Source: Pelagibius litoralis (GTDB lineage Bacteria; Pseudomonadota; Alphaproteobacteria; Kiloniellales; Kiloniellaceae). From it: a stretch of DNA of 64,000 nt. The stretch covers positions 1 to 64,000 of the forward strand of contig NZ_JAAQPH010000027.1 of assembly GCF_011683915.1 (NCBI RefSeq), read 5' to 3'. This document shows, piece by piece, positions 55,636-63,254 of the stretch; position 1 is the stretch's first letter; every line of letters begins with the position of its first letter. The notes below the pieces were generated by a model. That model saw nothing but the letters and a program-made list of their open reading frames with translations, was not told the origin of the DNA and searched no databases. The translations under genes and the position numbers were made by a program.

Positions 55636-56247
55636 ATGATGAGACAAGGTTCCAACAATAATGGTGGACGTCGGCCTCGTGGCCGAACAAATCGCAAGCC
55701 GCATAGTGGCGGGCCGTCCAGACCCAACAACTATGACAGCAACGGGCCTGACGGCAGGGTCCGGGGTAACGCCAGACAGGTTTACGAAAAATACCTGAAC
55801 CTGGCGCGCGATGCCCAATCGGCCGGAGACCGGGTCGCGGCCGAGGCCTATTTCCAGTACGCCGAGCACTACTTCCGAATTCTGAGCGATTCGACGGATC
55901 CGCAACGTCCGGAGCGGCGTCCGGAGAATCGCCCCGCTGAAGGCTCCGGCGAAGCCGCTGAAGGTGAAGCGGCCGTTCAGGTGAATGGCGGCGGGGCGCA
56001 GTCTGCCCAACAGCCGGCCCCTGTAGCCGAAGAACCGGCCGAGGCCGTCGGCCATGGCGCAGAGCCTGAAGCGTTGCTGCAGCCGGCACCGGTTGCCGAA
56101 TCCGTCGACAGCAAGCCCGCAGCGCCGAAGCGCCGGGGACGGCCGCGCAAGCCGCGGCCGGTCGATCAGGAAGCAAAGGGCGGTAAGGGCGAAGCTTCTA
56201 CAGAAGCGGCCCCTTCAGAATCTGAGCCGGATCCGGCGACTCCCTGA
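55636..56247 (+). CDS. DUF4167 domain-containing protein
   Basis: 203 residues; ATG at 55636 or the next codon. The basic, Gly/Asn-rich N-terminus (NNNGGRRPRGRTNRK) and the helical core NARQVYEKYLNLARDAQSAG, then AEAYFQYAEHYFRIL, are the DUF4167 signature. The C-terminal half is low-complexity Glu/Ala/Pro with an AT-hook-like KRRGRPRKPR. It probably binds nucleic acid; role unknown. In most alphaproteobacteria the gene sits between prmC and clpB. Here clpB is 7 kb further on. Confidence 0.93.
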   Translation: MMRQGSNNNGGRRPRGRTNRKPHSGGPSRPNNYDSNGPDGRVRGNARQVYEKYLNLARDAQSAGDRVAAEAYFQYAEHYFRILSDSTDPQRPERRPENRPAEGSGEAAEGEAAVQVNGGGAQSAQQPAPVAEEPAEAVGHGAEPEALLQPAPVAESVDSKPAAPKRRGRPRKPRPVDQEAKGGKGEASTEAAPSESEPDPATP

Positions 56248-56297
56248 TCTGAATTTAAAGTCAGGGGCTTAAGGACCGGTCGTCAGATCGCCGGCCT

Positions 56298-57062
56298 TCA
56301 GGTAAATGGCAGGTTTTCGGCAGCTTTACCGGCGAGGGTAAGGCTGTCCCCGACGCGGATCGTGCCCTTGGCGGTCACCTCCGCATAGACACCCATGTCC
56401 ATATGCCCGAAGCCTTTGCGCAAGGTGAGCGGGATGTTCATGTCCCGTTGAGCGGTATCCGGGTTCACATTGGTGGCGGCACAGCGCTGCGTGCGCTCGG
56501 TTATCTTCATCCGCGTCTCGCCGATGATGACTTCCTTGCCAAGCCAGGCGAACTCTTCCCAGGCGGCGAGGCCGTCGATCACGATATTGCCGCGAAACCG
56601 CCGGGGATCGACCGGGGTTCGGGCCACGCGCTCGAAATCGCGGATGCTGGCCAGACTGATGATGGAAACCGCTTCCGGCAGTGCCTCCGGCCGCGCTTCG
56701 CCGACAGCTTCCTGAAAAGACGGGGTGCCGCGGGCCGATCCCGACAGGAAGCCTGCGAAAAACTGGTTCAACAGCATCTGCCCCGTCTGGTCGCAGGGGT
56801 TCGCGCTGACGACCTGACGGCCCTGGCGCTGGACCGTCAGATGCGGCGCTTCGGCGTCATAGGTGACGGAAAGCTGCGCAAGCTTCTCTTCGCCGGTGAG
56901 CTGAAAGAAACCGCGCTTGGCCCCGGTGGTCAGGCCGTAGGACAGGGTGAAACGGCGATCCTCCGGCAGCCCGGCGCCGGGGGTCAAGGCAGCAGATTCC
57001 AGGGATTCGGCGTTCAGGCCCTTCACCGGAAAGCGATAGATCTGCTGGATGCGGGCGGTCAT
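56298..57062 (-). CDS. MOSC domain-containing protein
   Basis: 254 residues from the ATG at 57062; the frame extends to a TTG at 57092. An N-terminal MOSC_N beta-barrel (IQQIYRFPVKGLNAESLESA) precedes the MOSC domain, with FRGNIVIDG and the cysteine in ERTQRCAATNVNP that holds the molybdenum cofactor sulfur or ligand in YcbX/mARC relatives. Such proteins reduce N-hydroxylated compounds or move sulfur for molybdoenzymes. An electron donor domain, present in E. coli YcbX, is absent. It is convergent with DUF4167. A Fur-like site lies 115 bases upstream but is more likely to serve the divergent small RNA unit. Confidence 0.9.
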   Translation of the reverse strand: MTARIQQIYRFPVKGLNAESLESAALTPGAGLPEDRRFTLSYGLTTGAKRGFFQLTGEEKLAQLSVTYDAEAPHLTVQRQGRQVVSANPCDQTGQMLLNQFFAGFLSGSARGTPSFQEAVGEARPEALPEAVSIISLASIRDFERVARTPVDPRRFRGNIVIDGLAAWEEFAWLGKEVIIGETRMKITERTQRCAATNVNPDTAQRDMNIPLTLRKGFGHMDMGVYAEVTAKGTIRVGDSLTLAGKAAENLPFT

Positions 57063-57150
57063 CTCACGTCTTTCGATAATGTTGCAGTGCAACTAGGTGC
57101 CTTCGCGCCGCTGGAGTCAAGTCGCCGGGGTGAAGCCATCGCCTCGCTCA

Positions 57151-57179
57151 TGGACGGAAGAGAATCTGCAATTGATAAT
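57151..57179 (+). promoter_or_regulatory. Promoter of the candidate small RNA
   Basis: TGGACG (57151-57156) and GATAAT (57174-57179), with a 17-base spacer. It is on the plus strand, divergent from MOSC. Its -10 overlaps the Fur-like dyad, and a transcript would start at about 57186. Confidence 0.5.
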
Positions 57180-57194
57180 GAGTTGCAATCTCAT
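57177..57194. promoter_or_regulatory. Fur-box-like dyad
   Basis: ATGAG and CTCAT are 7 bases apart (57178-57182 and 57190-57194), preceded by AA. Arms and spacing match the Fur box ATGAGAATNATTCTCAT, although the central 7 bases (ttgcaat) differ. It overlaps the -10 and start point of the promoter at 57151-57179, as expected for an iron-repressed unit. Confidence 0.5.
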
Positions 57195-57396
57195 AAAGGG
57201 ACCGCTATCTTCCCCTCGTGCTCTTCGCTGCCGATTCGGCGGGTTCCGGGGGGCGGGTCGTCGCTCCTGGAGTCGATGGCCCGGTCCCAAGGTACGCAGG
57301 GTCCCCGTGGCGGGGTTTGCATTGATCTCTCCTGATCCTACTTTTGGGCAATGACCCGCCCCTGCCAGCCGAAAGGCCCGGCAGGGGCCCCTTTTT
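57186..57396 (+). ncRNA. Candidate iron-regulated small RNA (about 210 nt)
   Basis: A plus-strand transcript from the promoter at 57151 would end at the intrinsic terminator at 57358-57396. The only plus-strand gene upstream, DUF4167, ends 900 bases earlier beyond the convergent MOSC gene, so the terminator must serve a transcript starting here. No convincing protein fits; a 19-codon frame at about 57277 has a poor ribosome-binding site. A hairpin ccccg-tgg-cgggg (57303-57315) is followed by an unpaired segment with tctctcctgatcct, complementary to Shine-Dalgarno sequences. A degenerate HemP-like peptide across a frameshift is an alternative reading. No expression evidence is available. Confidence 0.45.
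57358..57396 (+). terminator. Intrinsic terminator of the small RNA unit
   Basis: GCCCCTGCC (57358-57366) pairs with GGCAGGGGC (57380-57388), followed by ccctttttc. It points to the right. Confidence 0.8.
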
Positions 57397-57416
57397 CTGC
57401 CCGACATTCACCCGAC

Positions 57417-57446
57417 AAAAAAGAGCCCCGCACGATGGCGGGGCTC
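57417..57446 (-). terminator. Intrinsic terminator of the BCCT transporter gene
   Basis: On the minus strand GAGCCCCGC (57446 to 57438) pairs with GCGGGGCTC (57431 to 57423), a perfect 9-bp stem with a 6-base loop. It is followed by TTTTTT. It lies 50 bases after the transporter stop. Confidence 0.85.
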
Positions 57447-57496
57447 CAGGGTTTCAGCAGGAACGGCGGTGCAGGCCGCCGGCTCTACGAAGGGTT

Positions 57497-59116
57497 TCAG
57501 GTCTGGCGGACAGCTGCCGCCGCCGTCATTGCCTTGCGCTCCTTGACCAGTCCGATGAAAAGGCTGACGCACATCACCAACAGCACGACGGTGAAGGGAA
57601 AGCCCGTCGACACCGCCATGGCCTGCAACGCGGTCAGGGCACCGGCACCGCCGACCAGCAGCAAGGTCGCGGCGACCAGGCCCTCGAAGGTGCACCAGAA
57701 AACACGCTGGGAAACCGGTGCATCGGTTTTACCGCCGGCCGTGATGGTGTCGATGACCAGCGATCCGGAGTCCGACGAGGTGACGAAGAAGACGATCACC
57801 AGGACGATGCCGAGAAACGAGGTGATGCTGGCCAGCGGCAGGTTCTTCAGCATTTCGAAGAGCTTCAGCTCCAGCGCTGCGCCTTGTACTGCGGCAGCCG
57901 GATCGGCAATGACCTGTTCGATGGCGGTGCCGCCGAAGGCGCCCATCCAGACGATGCTGACCAGGGTCGGCACGAAGATCACGCAGGTCACGAACTCCCG
58001 CACTGTGCGGCCACGCGACACGCGGGCGATGAACATACCGACGAAGGGCGACCAGGAAATCCACCAGGCCCAGTAGAACGCCGTCCAGCCCTGCGAGAAG
58101 TTGGCGTCCTCGCGGCCGAAGGGATTGGACAGCGGCACAATCTCTTTCGCGTAGGCGAGGCCGCCGGAGACAACGCTGTCGAAGATCGCCGTCGTCGGCC
58201 CGACGATAATGATGAAGGCCATCAGCAGCGCGGCCAGTCCGATGTTGATTTCCGACAACACCTTCACGCCGCCGTCCAGGCCGCGCAGGACCGATATCAG
58301 GGCGGCGGCGGTGATCGCTGCAATCAGGACGACCCTGGCACCGTTGCCGGTCGGCGTATCGAAGAGGAAGTTGAGCCCGGCCAGCGCCTGCTCGGTACCG
58401 AAGCCCAGCGAGGTGGCGAGGCCGAAAAGCGTGGCGAAGACCGCCAGGGTATCGATGATGTGCCCGGTCCAGCCCCATACGGCCTTGCCGAAGATCGGAT
58501 AGAAGGCCGAGCGCAGGGTCAGCGGCAGATTGTGGTTATAGGCGAAGAAGGCCAGCGCCAGCGCGACCACGGCGTAGATCGCCCAGGGGTGCAGTGCCCA
58601 GTGAAAAATAGTCGCGGCCATGCCGAGGTTGCGCGCCGCTTCGACGTCGCCGGCAGCGCCGCCCAAGGGGGCCCAGTCGCTGCGCAGGCCGCCCTCCAGC
58701 GAGATGCCGCCCATGGCCGAATCGTAGTGCGACATTGGCTCCGACACGCCGAAGAACATCAGGCCGATGCCCATGCCGGCGGCGAACAGCATCGCGAACC
58801 AACCGAGGTAGGAGTAGTCCGGCTTCGCGTCGACGCCGCCCAGGCGCACGCTGCCCAGGGGGGTGACGATGAGCATCAGACAGAAGACAACGAAGATGTT
58901 GCCGGCGAGCAGGAAGAACCAGTCGAAGGTGGAGGTCAGAAAAGGCCTCAACCAATTGAAGAACCCGGTCGCTTCCTGTTGGAACGCCAGAGTGACCAGA
59001 ACGAAGGCGACGATTGAAAGCCCGGAGATGAGAAAGACCGGGTTGTGAATGTCCAGTCCGAAAGGCGTGATGTTATCCTGGCCGACTTTATAGTCGGCTG
59101 CATCGGGATTGCTCAT
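57497..59116 (-). CDS. BCCT family betaine/carnitine/choline-type transporter
   Basis: 539 residues from the ATG at 59116, preceded by ggggga at good spacing; ATG 59128 is less well placed. Twelve hydrophobic segments. The BCCT signature region reads GWFAMLFAAGMGIGLMFFGV followed by SEP, then FHWALHPWAIYAVVALAL with the conserved tryptophans, and WWISWSPFVGMFIARVSRGR in segment 8. It imports quaternary amines such as glycine betaine with sodium or protons. The lack of a long regulatory C-terminal tail argues against a BetP-like osmosensor. It ends at a strong terminator. It belongs to the accessory block before clpB. Confidence 0.93.
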   Translation of the reverse strand: MSNPDAADYKVGQDNITPFGLDIHNPVFLISGLSIVAFVLVTLAFQQEATGFFNWLRPFLTSTFDWFFLLAGNIFVVFCLMLIVTPLGSVRLGGVDAKPDYSYLGWFAMLFAAGMGIGLMFFGVSEPMSHYDSAMGGISLEGGLRSDWAPLGGAAGDVEAARNLGMAATIFHWALHPWAIYAVVALALAFFAYNHNLPLTLRSAFYPIFGKAVWGWTGHIIDTLAVFATLFGLATSLGFGTEQALAGLNFLFDTPTGNGARVVLIAAITAAALISVLRGLDGGVKVLSEINIGLAALLMAFIIIVGPTTAIFDSVVSGGLAYAKEIVPLSNPFGREDANFSQGWTAFYWAWWISWSPFVGMFIARVSRGRTVREFVTCVIFVPTLVSIVWMGAFGGTAIEQVIADPAAAVQGAALELKLFEMLKNLPLASITSFLGIVLVIVFFVTSSDSGSLVIDTITAGGKTDAPVSQRVFWCTFEGLVAATLLLVGGAGALTALQAMAVSTGFPFTVVLLVMCVSLFIGLVKERKAMTAAAAVRQT

Positions 59117-59469
59117 GCTGTCCCCCATTTGAGTCGAAATACTCTCGAACGGAGTTTCCCGGACTCCGTAGTAAGAGTGATCGCTGTTCAGCAGCTGTAC
59201 TTTCAGCGGCTCAATTGTTTCCGCCGACCGGTGTTGCTTTTTCTAATGCCGCGGATCAACAACGATACTTATTTTCGACTTCGCTAAATTGTCTGAAACA
59301 GTAGCGCCTATTGTCAATTTGCGACGCCGCTATTGCGTCTTAATGGGACGGGCGGGCACTCGGTGGCGCCCCGGATTAACCTCCGCGCTGCAGCGTCTAG
59401 TCATTAATTCAATATAAAATAGGCAGAGCATATAATCTTAATGATTATTATTTCTAGGATTTAAAGTCT
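59117..59469. other. Gene-free stretch between the BCCT and PstS-like genes
   Basis: 353 bases holding the divergent promoters. A hairpin acggagt / actccgt (about 59151-59171) lies in the BCCT leader. The right part (59398-59469) is very A/T-rich compared with the rest of the window. I see no small gene. Confidence 0.5.
59408..59436 (+). promoter_or_regulatory. Promoter of the PstS-like/kinase operon
   Basis: A perfect TATAAT (59431-59436) with a weak TTCAAT (59408-59413) 17 bases upstream, within a strikingly A/T-rich segment. The PstS-like gene starts 33 bases later. Confidence 0.5.
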
Positions 59470-60309
59470 ATGTGGGGTCTGCCTGATTTCAGTATCCTTC
59501 GGACGAGCCTCGCTCTTGCGGCTCTGCTGTCGGCCGGCTTTGCCGTGCCTCCAGCCGAAGCGGCAGGCGGCCCAGTGCGAATCGGTGGCACAGGTTCGTC
59601 AATCGGTCAGATGACGCGAATGGCCGAAGCCTTCGTTGAACAACACCCTGACATTGCCGTTGAGGTTCTGCCGAGCTTGGGAAGCTCCGGTGGCATCCGT
59701 GCCCTGGTGGACGGTGTCATCGACATTGCCGTGGCGGCGCGTCCTCTGAAGCCGGACGAGGCTGCGCAGCGGCTTGAAGCCGCGCCCCTATCGCGCACAC
59801 CCATCGTTATGGTCAGTTCCTATCCGCAGTCCCAGTCGATTGCCGCCGATGATCTTGCGCGCATTTACGCCAATCCCGGAACCAGGTGGCCGGACGGCAC
59901 GCCGTTGCGCATCATTCTGCGGCCGAAGTCCGACAGCGACAGCGCCTTTCTTAGAGAGCGCTTCGAGGGCATGGAGGCGGCGCTGAAAGAAGCCCGCTCG
60001 CGCCCCGAGGTGCCCGTCGCCACCACCGATCAGGAAAATATTGCGCTGGCCAGCCAGGTTGCCGGTTCGTTGACGATCGCGAGTCTGGCTCAAGTCATCA
60101 GCGAGCAGGCGTCGGTAACCATCATGCCATTCGATGGCATGACGCCCAGCCTGGAAACCCTGGAGAGCGGCCGTTACCCGTTCTACAAGGAAATGACCAT
60201 CATCACGCGCGAGGACAGCTCTGAGGCTGTCGGCAGTTTCATCGCCTTCATAGGCTCGGAACGGGGTCGGCAAGTGCTGCGCGACACCGGCAGCCTGCCG
60301 CTTCGCTAG
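59470..60309 (+). CDS. PstS-like phosphate-type periplasmic binding protein
   Basis: 279 residues. A signal peptide (residues 10-31, ending PAEAAGG) precedes a PstS-like/PBP_like_2 domain. The GGTGSSIGQM start and PSLGSSGGIRALVDGVIDIA are the oxyanion-binding loops of this family. The domain is shorter than true PstS (about 320). Neither pstC, pstA nor pstB is nearby. It is followed 23 bases later by a histidine kinase gene, so it is more likely a ligand-sensing accessory than a transporter component. Ligand could be phosphate or another oxyanion; this is not determinable here. Confidence 0.85.
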   Translation: MWGLPDFSILRTSLALAALLSAGFAVPPAEAAGGPVRIGGTGSSIGQMTRMAEAFVEQHPDIAVEVLPSLGSSGGIRALVDGVIDIAVAARPLKPDEAAQRLEAAPLSRTPIVMVSSYPQSQSIAADDLARIYANPGTRWPDGTPLRIILRPKSDSDSAFLRERFEGMEAALKEARSRPEVPVATTDQENIALASQVAGSLTIASLAQVISEQASVTIMPFDGMTPSLETLESGRYPFYKEMTIITREDSSEAVGSFIAFIGSERGRQVLRDTGSLPLR

Positions 60310-60332
60310 GCAGGCGACAGGCTCAGCGGAAA

Positions 60333-61769
60333 ATGCACGATCGTGATCAGATTGGCCGGCTGCGCTACATCATGCACCGCCTGGCCATCATCATCAGCCT
60401 GGTGACGATGGTTTCCTTGCCGCTCGGCTATGCCGTGGTGTCCGGCAGCAGCCAAGGGGACGAGTTGCATCATCATGCTGAGATCTCGGCTGAGCAGTTG
60501 GCGCAGTACATCTATGTCCACGGGGCGGTCTGGCCCTATGCCAGAGAGCGGCTGAGCGAGATTATTGCCGCAACCCAGCTTCGCAATACAAACCTCTGCC
60601 AGACTGTAACCCTGCCCGACGGTCGGGAAGTCGTGCAGTATGGAATGCCGCCCGGTCAGCCTGTCCAAAGCCGGAGCGCTGGTATCGTTGTGAACGGCGT
60701 GCAGGTCGGAACCGTAACGGTTGAATCGAGCCTCAAGCCGTTGTTGTTTCGGACCATGATGGTGGCGTTCTTTGGCTTGCTTCTCGGCGCCAGCGTCTAT
60801 GTTGCTATGCATCTGCTGCCGCTTAGTACGCTGGACAAGGCTCTCGATGCTCTCCAGGAATCGCACAAGAGAATTGAAGCGCACGCCACCGAGACCGACT
60901 ATGCCTATGGAGAGTTGAAACGCCAGTACCGGCTCGTGGAGGAAACGACGCAGGAACTGATGAGGGCGCGCGATCAGGCATTGTCCGCCGACCGCGCCAA
61001 GTCGGCTTTCCTCGCCACTATGAGTCACGAGTTGCGAACGCCACTGAACGCGATCATCGGGTTTTCCGAGATAATGTCGAACGAGATGTTCGGCCCGCTG
61101 GGCGACCGCCGCTATCGTGAATACTGCAAGTCCACCCGTGACAGTGGCCTGCATTTGTTGGCCGTCATCAACGATGTCCTGGATATCTCGAAGATCGAGG
61201 CCGGCAAGCTTGATCTGCATTGCGAAGAACTGGAACTCCGGGAACTCCTGGAGGACTCTTGCCGTCTGGTGCGGGGCAAAGTCGAGGACGTTGGGGTCGC
61301 GCTCGAACTGGTTTCTCCCGCGGTGTCACTGCCTGTTGTCTGGGTGGATCCGGTGAAGGTAAAGCAGATCGTCCTGAACCTTCTTTCCAATGCGCTGAAG
61401 TTCACCGCACCCGGAGGGAAGATCGTCATTACCACCGGCGCGCTTTGTGACGAGGGAGTGTACTTCGCCGTTACCGATACGGGGATCGGCATGGACGAGG
61501 CGGAGGTCGCCCTCGCCTTGCAGCCGTTTCGCCAGGTCGACAACGGTCACGCCCGCAAGTACGAGGGAACGGGGCTCGGCCTGCCCTTGGCCAAGGGCTT
61601 GGTCGAGCAGCACGGCGGGCGCCTGGAGATCGAGAGCAATCCCGGCCAGGGCACGGCGGTAACGGTTATCTTGCCGGTGAAACACGCCAGGGGCGTGATC
61701 CCATCGGTTCCGATAAAGGAAAACGCGATCCCCGTCTCGAGCGTCCGAGCCAGCAGCCAGGCCGTCTGA
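60333..61769 (+). CDS. Membrane sensor histidine kinase
   Basis: 478 residues. Two membrane spans (about 16-36 and 143-165) flank a periplasmic domain of about 107 residues without a recognised fold. Then comes a short coiled coil, HisKA with His232 in ATMSHELRTPLNAIIGFSEI, and HATPase with LLSNALKFTAPGGK (N box), VTDTGIGMDE (G1) and YEGTGLGLPLAKGL (G2). No receiver domain and no response regulator gene are present, so it is an orphan kinase here. The arrangement with a binding protein suggests that the PstS-like protein presents its ligand to the periplasmic domain. The C-terminal tail of 30 residues is unconserved. Confidence 0.9.
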   Translation: MHDRDQIGRLRYIMHRLAIIISLVTMVSLPLGYAVVSGSSQGDELHHHAEISAEQLAQYIYVHGAVWPYARERLSEIIAATQLRNTNLCQTVTLPDGREVVQYGMPPGQPVQSRSAGIVVNGVQVGTVTVESSLKPLLFRTMMVAFFGLLLGASVYVAMHLLPLSTLDKALDALQESHKRIEAHATETDYAYGELKRQYRLVEETTQELMRARDQALSADRAKSAFLATMSHELRTPLNAIIGFSEIMSNEMFGPLGDRRYREYCKSTRDSGLHLLAVINDVLDISKIEAGKLDLHCEELELRELLEDSCRLVRGKVEDVGVALELVSPAVSLPVVWVDPVKVKQIVLNLLSNALKFTAPGGKIVITTGALCDEGVYFAVTDTGIGMDEAEVALALQPFRQVDNGHARKYEGTGLGLPLAKGLVEQHGGRLEIESNPGQGTAVTVILPVKHARGVIPSVPIKENAIPVSSVRASSQAV

Positions 61770-61853
61770 AGTCAGCCCGTTCGCACGCGATGCCGCCACG
61801 GTAACGGGGCACCGGTCATACGCAGAATTGCGACAGCTTGCCGCAGTTTAGAA

Positions 61854-61867
61854 TTGATGTAAATCAG
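61854..61867. promoter_or_regulatory. FNR-type binding site upstream of cytochrome c peroxidase
   Basis: TTGAT-GTAA-ATCAG matches the FNR/FixK/ANR consensus TTGAT-N4-ATCAA at nine of ten arm positions. Its centre is 61 bases before the ATG of the peroxidase gene, a suitable place for activation. Confidence 0.7.
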
Positions 61868-61921
61868 CGACCTTGACCATTGAATTTGAGAGGTTTTCTC
61901 CAGCAACCCAAGGAGATCTGG

Positions 61922-62962
61922 ATGAAACACCTCATTTCAACGCTCTTCATTTCCGCATGCATGGTGAGCGCCGCAGGAGCGAGCGAGTTGCGCGATACCG
62001 CCCTGGAGTATTTCAAGCCGCTACCCTCGACAATTCCCAGCGTGAAGGACAATCCGATCACGCCGGAAAAGATCGTCCTGGGTAAGGCGCTGTTCTTCGA
62101 TCCGCGGCTTTCGGCATCCGGGGTCTTCAGTTGCTATTCCTGTCACAACCTCGCAACCGGTGGCGACGACAATCTTGAAACCTCGATCGGCCATGGCTGG
62201 CAAAAGGGGCCGCGGAACTCGCCGACGGTACTGAACGCGGTCCTCAACGAGGCGCAGTTCTGGGACGGCCGGGCCGAAGACCTGAAGGCGCAGGCCAAGG
62301 GACCGATTCAGGCCGGTGTCGAAATGGCGAACACGCCGGAAACCGTCGTGGCGACACTGATGAGCATGCCGCAATACACCGAGTGGTTTTCTGCTGCCTT
62401 TGCGGAAGATGCGAAGCCCGTCAGTTTCGATAACATGGCCAAGGCGATCGAGGCCTTTGAGGCGACACTGATTACGCCGAGCCCCTTTGATGCCTTCCTG
62501 AACGGCGACGATGACGCGATGACGCCGGAAGCGGAGAAAGGCCTGGCGCTTTTCGTGGATAAGGGCTGTGTCGCCTGTCACAGCGGCGTCAACCTCGGGG
62601 GGCAGGGTTACTATCCCTTCGGCCTGATCGAAAAACCGGGCGCCGAAATTCTGCCGCCCGACGACAAGGGGCGCTTTGCCGTTACCGAGACGGTTGACGA
62701 CGAGTACGTGTTCCGGGCCTCTCCGCTGCGCAACGTGGCCGTGACAGCGCCCTATTTTCACTCGGGCAAGGTCTGGGACCTGAAGGTGGCAGTACAGGTC
62801 ATGGCCGAGTCGCAGCTTGGCGAGGCACTCTCGGACGAGGAAGCGGACTTGATCGTGGCCTTTATGGATAGTCTGACCGGTTCGGTTCCCGAGGTGACGG
62901 TGCCGGTCCTGCCGGCGGAGACCAGGACGACCCCGCGCCCGACCGCCGAGATCCTGCGCTGA
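61922..62962 (+). CDS. ccpA: Di-haem cytochrome c peroxidase
   Basis: 346 residues from the ATG at 61922, with aaggag 6 bases upstream. A signal peptide (residues 1-20, ISTLFISACMVSAAGA) directs it to the periplasm. Two c-type haem sites are present: CYSCH (71-75, peroxidatic low-potential) and CVACH (216-220, electron-donating). Other family features are LGKALFFDPRLSASG, NSPTVLNAVLNEAQFWDGRA and NVAVTAPYFHSGKVWDL. The enzyme reduces hydrogen peroxide with electrons from cytochrome c or cupredoxin. The FNR-type box implies induction at low oxygen. It lies at the end of the accessory block. Confidence 0.95.
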   Translation: MKHLISTLFISACMVSAAGASELRDTALEYFKPLPSTIPSVKDNPITPEKIVLGKALFFDPRLSASGVFSCYSCHNLATGGDDNLETSIGHGWQKGPRNSPTVLNAVLNEAQFWDGRAEDLKAQAKGPIQAGVEMANTPETVVATLMSMPQYTEWFSAAFAEDAKPVSFDNMAKAIEAFEATLITPSPFDAFLNGDDDAMTPEAEKGLALFVDKGCVACHSGVNLGGQGYYPFGLIEKPGAEILPPDDKGRFAVTETVDDEYVFRASPLRNVAVTAPYFHSGKVWDLKVAVQVMAESQLGEALSDEEADLIVAFMDSLTGSVPEVTVPVLPAETRTTPRPTAEILR

Positions 62963-63254
62963 CCCGGGCCTTACCCTGTGCCGGCGGTGGGCCTTTGACC
63001 CGCCGTCGGCGCGGGGAATGAGGGGGGCCTCGGACCGTTTGGAAATATTGAGGATTATCGGCGAAAATAGCGGCTTGAAGGGTCTTGTGTCTTTTTTGCA
63101 ACAGCCCATATGTTCTAAGGATGCCGGGCTGTTTGGGCCGGCGTCCCCTAGGATATAGGGGCCCGCGCGTGCCGCTGGGACGGGCGCGATGGGTGCAGTA
63201 CCATGGAACAGCTCACCTGCATGCCGCTCACGGGTGTGGGAGAAGGGGATATAG
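62963..63254. other. Gene-free stretch before clpB
   Basis: 292 bases. It holds the clpB heat-shock promoter near its right end and a roughly 140-nt leader. No terminator with a T run was found for the peroxidase gene; short GC-rich inverted repeats lie at 62980-63015. Confidence 0.5.
63084..63111 (+). promoter_or_regulatory. Heat-shock (sigma32/RpoH) promoter of clpB
   Basis: CTTG (63084-63087), 17 bases, then CCCATAT (63105-63111) fits the alphaproteobacterial RpoH consensus CTTG-N17/18-CYTATNT with one mismatch in the -10. Transcription would start near 63118, about 137 bases before the ATG. Confidence 0.6.

Noticed and set aside
57200-57345. hemP-like gene in the Fur-like unit
   Set aside because: Pieces resembling the HemP pattern appear only if two different frames are joined (GGRVVAPGVDGPV, then VRRVPVAGFALIS). 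No single frame reads through, so I do not call a gene. A decayed hemP remains possible.
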